NCBI GenBank assembly: GCA_964629885.1
Contig: CAZVRJ010000034.1
Span: forward strand, 1 to 26,722
DNA from: CAYWCV01 sp964629885
Lineage (GTDB): Bacteria; Bacteroidota; Rhodothermia; Balneolales; CAYWCV01
Direction: 5' to 3'
Length of the DNA: 26,722 nt
Program-made: the position numbers and the translations under genes
Part shown: piece by piece, positions 24,495-26,722 of the stretch
Layout: each line of letters starts with the position of its first letter
Numbering within the stretch: the first letter of the stretch is position 1
The notes under the pieces: generated by a model
Database searches by the model: none
The model's input: the letters and a program-made list of their open reading frames with translations, nothing else
Told to the model about the DNA's origin: nothing

Positions 24495-24959
24495 TTAGTC
24501 GAGCTGGCGCAAGAACCAGATACGATGGACGGCGTTAAGATGGAACGAGCCTGGAATGACCTTTCCGTGATGAGTGTAATAACCCTTCTCAATGCTATCT
24601 AAATCAAAGCCCAGCTTTTGCAAAAAGATGAATCCTGCGGCATTTGAGTTATCGATTCCGGCGATGATTTCCATACAACCTGCCTCACGAGCCATGTCGG
24701 CGGCAAAAGTTATCAAGCTTTTACCGACACCAATAGCTCGAAAATCGGGGTGAACACTCACATTTTTGAGTTCAATTGTTTCTGGCGTGACCTGCGTCAT
24801 TAAACAGACCCCGATTATTCCACCCTCAAGCTCCGCAACGAAGCTTATTGCGGTGTCCATATAAGAATTCAACTCATCAATCGAGGGTTCTGCCATTCTG
24901 AGTAGGTCGATTGGCAGAATTTCGCTGACGTTACCAGGACGAAGCGTAACTTGGCTCAT
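24495..24959 (-). CDS. GNAT-family N-acetyltransferase
   Basis: The 154-residue protein has the GNAT acetyl-CoA-binding motif A: LKNVSVHPDFRAIGVGKSL, with the R/QxxGxG/A signature at 74-79 (RAIGVG). Motif B follows around IDNSNAAGFIFLQKLGF (102-118), including the Asn and the LQKLGF turn. Known for the family: transfer of an acetyl group from acetyl-CoA to an amine of a small molecule or protein. The substrate cannot be read from sequence. Its ATG at 24959 overlaps the TGA of the receiver gene (ATGA), so the two are translationally coupled, and the carbonic-anhydrase-like gene follows 22 bp later. Confidence 0.88.
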   Translation of the reverse strand: MSQVTLRPGNVSEILPIDLLRMAEPSIDELNSYMDTAISFVAELEGGIIGVCLMTQVTPETIELKNVSVHPDFRAIGVGKSLITFAADMAREAGCMEIIAGIDNSNAAGFIFLQKLGFDLDSIEKGYYTHHGKVIPGSFHLNAVHRIWFLRQLD

Positions 24960-25351
24960 GGAGTTCTTGCATACTTTTTGATGGTTACATATAGCTCGCT
25001 CGGATTGAACGGCTTAGATATGTAATCGTTCATTCCGACGTCGAACGTCTTGTTCTTCGTGTCGAGTGTGGCCGATGCGGTTAGTGCAATAATTGGTGTC
25101 ACTTTATCAAATTCACGAATTTTTGCAGTTGCCTCATAGCCATCCATGACGGGCATTTGAAGATCCATTAATATCAGAGACGGTTTCAATTCCCGAGCTT
25201 TGACCACAGCTTGTTCTCCATTTTCGGCAACTATAACATGACCGGACCATTTTTCGATGAACTTCGTGGCAACAAATATATTGACCGTGTTGTCTTCTAC
25301 GATTAACACGGTTATACCCGAAAGGTCTTTATGATTTGAGTCGGAATTCAT
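24956..25351 (-). CDS. Stand-alone response-regulator receiver protein
   Basis: The 131-residue protein is a single CheY-like receiver domain. All conserved positions are present: the acidic pair E19/D20 (LIVEDN), phosphoacceptor D63 (ILMDLQMPVMDG), T91 and K113 (ISKPF). There is no output domain. The sequence style (VLIVEDNTVN...MDLQMPVMDGYEA) is that of receivers found at the C-terminus of hybrid histidine kinases. It is therefore probably phosphorylated by a kinase encoded elsewhere and acts by protein contact or as a phosphate shuttle. The ATG at 25351 is preceded by AAGG only a base away, a poor spacing. The gene is coupled to the GNAT gene by a 4-nt overlap. Confidence 0.93.
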   Translation of the reverse strand: MNSDSNHKDLSGITVLIVEDNTVNIFVATKFIEKWSGHVIVAENGEQAVVKARELKPSLILMDLQMPVMDGYEATAKIREFDKVTPIIALTASATLDTKNKTFDVGMNDYISKPFNPSELYVTIKKYARTP

Positions 25352-25418
25352 CCTTATCTACAGGTGGTTTGCCCTAAAGATCGATCAATTCAGAGCTAGA
25401 TACAAGAATAATTAAGTA

Positions 25419-26132
25419 TTACAAACCGTCCGCTAAGTCGGTAAGTGCACAACTGGGTGTTTCATCAAACAGCTGAAAAACGATTTCCCGAAATGGAGGT
25501 GCGGTTTTAATGGTCTTCTCGATCGTTTCTTTGTACGTTACGTAACAATCGAGTGCTCTGTCCATAGCCGCATTGTCTTCGTCTGTGACGGCAATTCTGA
25601 CATGAATCTGATGATCGGGTGTCGATTTGATTGGGATGGCACTTGCCTCAAAATCCTTCTGTTGGTTTGGCGAAATGGTAATCATAGCTAGCCGCTTCAG
25701 CCAGACGTTGCCTTCGTCGCGCAGTTGGCAGAAAACCCTTTTAACCACAGCATGAGTCACAAGGTGATCTGGGAATCCGCTGATGCCGTGAACTGGGTAC
25801 GAAACGATGATATCAGGTTTGATTAGAAGCAAATGATGTTTGACTTCATTTTCGATAATGCGCGGATCCAAATCGGCTAAGCCGCTGTCGGGCAAATCCA
25901 AAATGTGGAACGAGTCTATTTGCAGCGTGTTGACCACATCTAGCATTTCTCTGTGCCTCACCTCGCCCATTTCCTCGACACTGAGACCAAGATTGTTTCT
26001 AACCTTGGTAGCTCCACCCTTGGTGAGCGTCAATAGGTGAACTTCGTAACCATTCTGCTTCTGGTTCCACATAGCTGCTGCCGGCCCAAACGACTCATCG
26101 TCCGGGTGAGGAAAGATGTAAAGTATTCGCAT
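25419..26132 (-). CDS. PIG-L/LmbE-family deacetylase
   Basis: The ATG at 26132 gives 237 residues beginning MRILYIFPHPDDES, the typical start of the family. An in-frame TTG at 26156 would add eight residues and falls inside the -7 promoter element, so I reject it. The metal-binding PHPDDE motif is at 8-13 (H9, D12) and the second His site is in FPDHLVTH (120-127). Known for the family: zinc-dependent deacetylation of GlcNAc-containing or related amide substrates, as in MshB, BshB and PIG-L. The substrate here is open; bacillithiol-type thiol synthesis (BshB) and glycan use are both possible. It is divergent from the M3 peptidase gene and 67 bp upstream of the receiver gene. Confidence 0.9.
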   Translation of the reverse strand: MRILYIFPHPDDESFGPAAAMWNQKQNGYEVHLLTLTKGGATKVRNNLGLSVEEMGEVRHREMLDVVNTLQIDSFHILDLPDSGLADLDPRIIENEVKHHLLLIKPDIIVSYPVHGISGFPDHLVTHAVVKRVFCQLRDEGNVWLKRLAMITISPNQQKDFEASAIPIKSTPDHQIHVRIAVTDEDNAAMDRALDCYVTYKETIEKTIKTAPPFREIVFQLFDETPSCALTDLADGL

Positions 26133-26153
26133 CGCTTTTACAGTGTATACCCC

Positions 26154-26186
26154 CAAATCTACCTATCTGATACCTGCCAGCGTCAA
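26154..26186 (-). promoter_or_regulatory. Promoter of the PIG-L deacetylase gene
   Basis: On the minus strand TTG (26186-26184) and TAGATTTG (26161-26154) are separated by 22 bases, within the 17-23 range recalled for the Bacteroidota TTG/TAnnTTTG promoter. Transcription would begin near 26149, leaving a leader of about 17 nt. Confidence 0.6.
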
Positions 26187-26270
26187 GCTACGATTGATTT
26201 ACCTACCATTCAAATTGGATTGCGGATTGCGTAAATTTAGGTTCTGTCCGATAATTCTATCAACAACCCT

Positions 26271-26722
26271 ATGAAAGCTGCTATCACATTGCTGGCCGCT
26301 ATGCTTGCGTTCAGCTCGTGCACTAATCAAACCATGAATCAAGAGAATCCATTTTTTACAACGTGGGACACGCCTTTTCAGGCCCCGCCTTTCGATAAAA
26401 TCAAAACGGAGCACTATAAACCTGCATTTGAAGAGGCGATCAGACAACAAAAGGCAGAGATTGATTCCATTGCCACCAGCACAGTGGCTCCAACTTTCGA
26501 CAACACAATTCGTGCCCTCGAGTACAGCGGTGCACTACTCACCAGGGTAAGCAGTGTGTTTTATCCGATGACCTCGGCAAACACCAATGCCGACATCCAA
26601 AAAATCCAGTCGGAGATGGCACCCATCCTTTCGTCGCACAACGACGACATTTATTTGAATCCACAGCTGTTCGAACGTGTGAAGTCGGTTTATTCAACGA
26701 GAGACGAACTTGGGTATTCAGC
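26271..26722 (+). CDS. dcp: M3-family peptidyl-dipeptidase, lipoprotein (3' part missing)
   Basis: The ATG at 26271 opens 150 codons that run off the right edge. The N-terminus is a lipoprotein signal (MKAAITLLAAMLAFSSC) with C17 as the lipidation site, followed by NPFFTTWDTPFQAPPFDKI. The phrase PPFDKIKTEHYKPAFEEAI (39-57) and the later SALE-like helical region (FDNTIRALEYSG) are characteristic of peptidyl-dipeptidase Dcp and oligopeptidase A relatives. The zinc HExxH motif would lie several hundred residues further on and is outside the window. Known role: removal of dipeptides from the C-terminus of oligopeptides. A lipid anchor would place it in the periplasm or at the surface, with the M14 enzymes. 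Confidence 0.88.
   Translation, partial: MKAAITLLAAMLAFSSCTNQTMNQENPFFTTWDTPFQAPPFDKIKTEHYKPAFEEAIRQQKAEIDSIATSTVAPTFDNTIRALEYSGALLTRVSSVFYPMTSANTNADIQKIQSEMAPILSSHNDDIYLNPQLFERVKSVYSTRDELGYS

Noticed and set aside
24473..24592. N-terminal extension of the carbonic-anhydrase-like protein
   Set aside because: It overlaps the GNAT coding region by nearly 100 bp and looks non-conserved; the ATG at 24472 leaves a normal 22-bp gap.

Overview
The window looks like a chromosomal segment from a member of Bacteroidota or a close FCB-group relative. The basis is inference from several signals: -7 promoter elements of the form TAnnTTTG, few Shine-Dalgarno sequences, secreted M14 peptidases with calcium-loop inserts, a DUF5916 outer-membrane protein, a GH97 lipoprotein, a GH84 enzyme next to a NagX-type acyltransferase, and a UvrA lacking half of its first zinc module in the way I recall for this phylum. 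No phage, transposon, CRISPR array, tRNA or rRNA was seen. One 100-N assembly gap lies at 22405-22504.

Layout. 1-981 (-) is the N-terminal part of an exported M14 carboxypeptidase that runs off the left edge. 1232-5160 (+) holds a CstA-type transporter followed by a CBM9-like/DUF5916 outer-membrane protein. 5161-5434 is an intergenic region with a bidirectional terminator, five perfect heptamer repeats and a small GC-rich hairpin. 5435-11062 (-) is a secreted degradation block: a GH97 lipoprotein, then an M14-like protein whose catalytic residues all appear replaced, then an apparently intact M14 paralogue 23 bp downstream. 11222-14011 (+) is uvrA, convergent with an exported ankyrin protein (-) and a free methionine-R-sulfoxide reductase (-). 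A 45-bp divergent promoter region separates the reductase from a marC/FAD-oxidoreductase pair (+). Next come an AGCS amino-acid symporter whose real start is probably a CTG codon, a perfect 26-bp palindrome, and a second exported ankyrin protein with a strong terminator. Then follow a GH84 beta-N-acetylglucosaminidase and a NagX-like acyltransferase that is cut by the gap.

Right of the gap the genes run on the minus strand. In transcription order they are a PIG-L deacetylase, a stand-alone receiver protein, a GNAT acetyltransferase overlapping it by 4 nt, a protein that I read as two beta-carbonic-anhydrase-like modules (the second without its active-site residues), the di-iron repair protein RIC behind two palindromic candidate operators, and the first 16 codons of a further gene entering the gap. 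The window ends in the 5' part of an M3 peptidyl-dipeptidase lipoprotein gene (+).

Functional themes are extracellular and periplasmic breakdown of peptides and glycans with uptake of the products (M14, M3, GH97, GH84, NagX, CstA, AGCS) and stress repair (UvrA, fRMsr, RIC). The most unusual items are the degenerate/intact M14 pair, the two-module carbonic-anhydrase-like protein, two LacI-type palindromes with a central CG, the paired palindromes before RIC, and two divergent promoters that seem to produce leaderless mRNAs.
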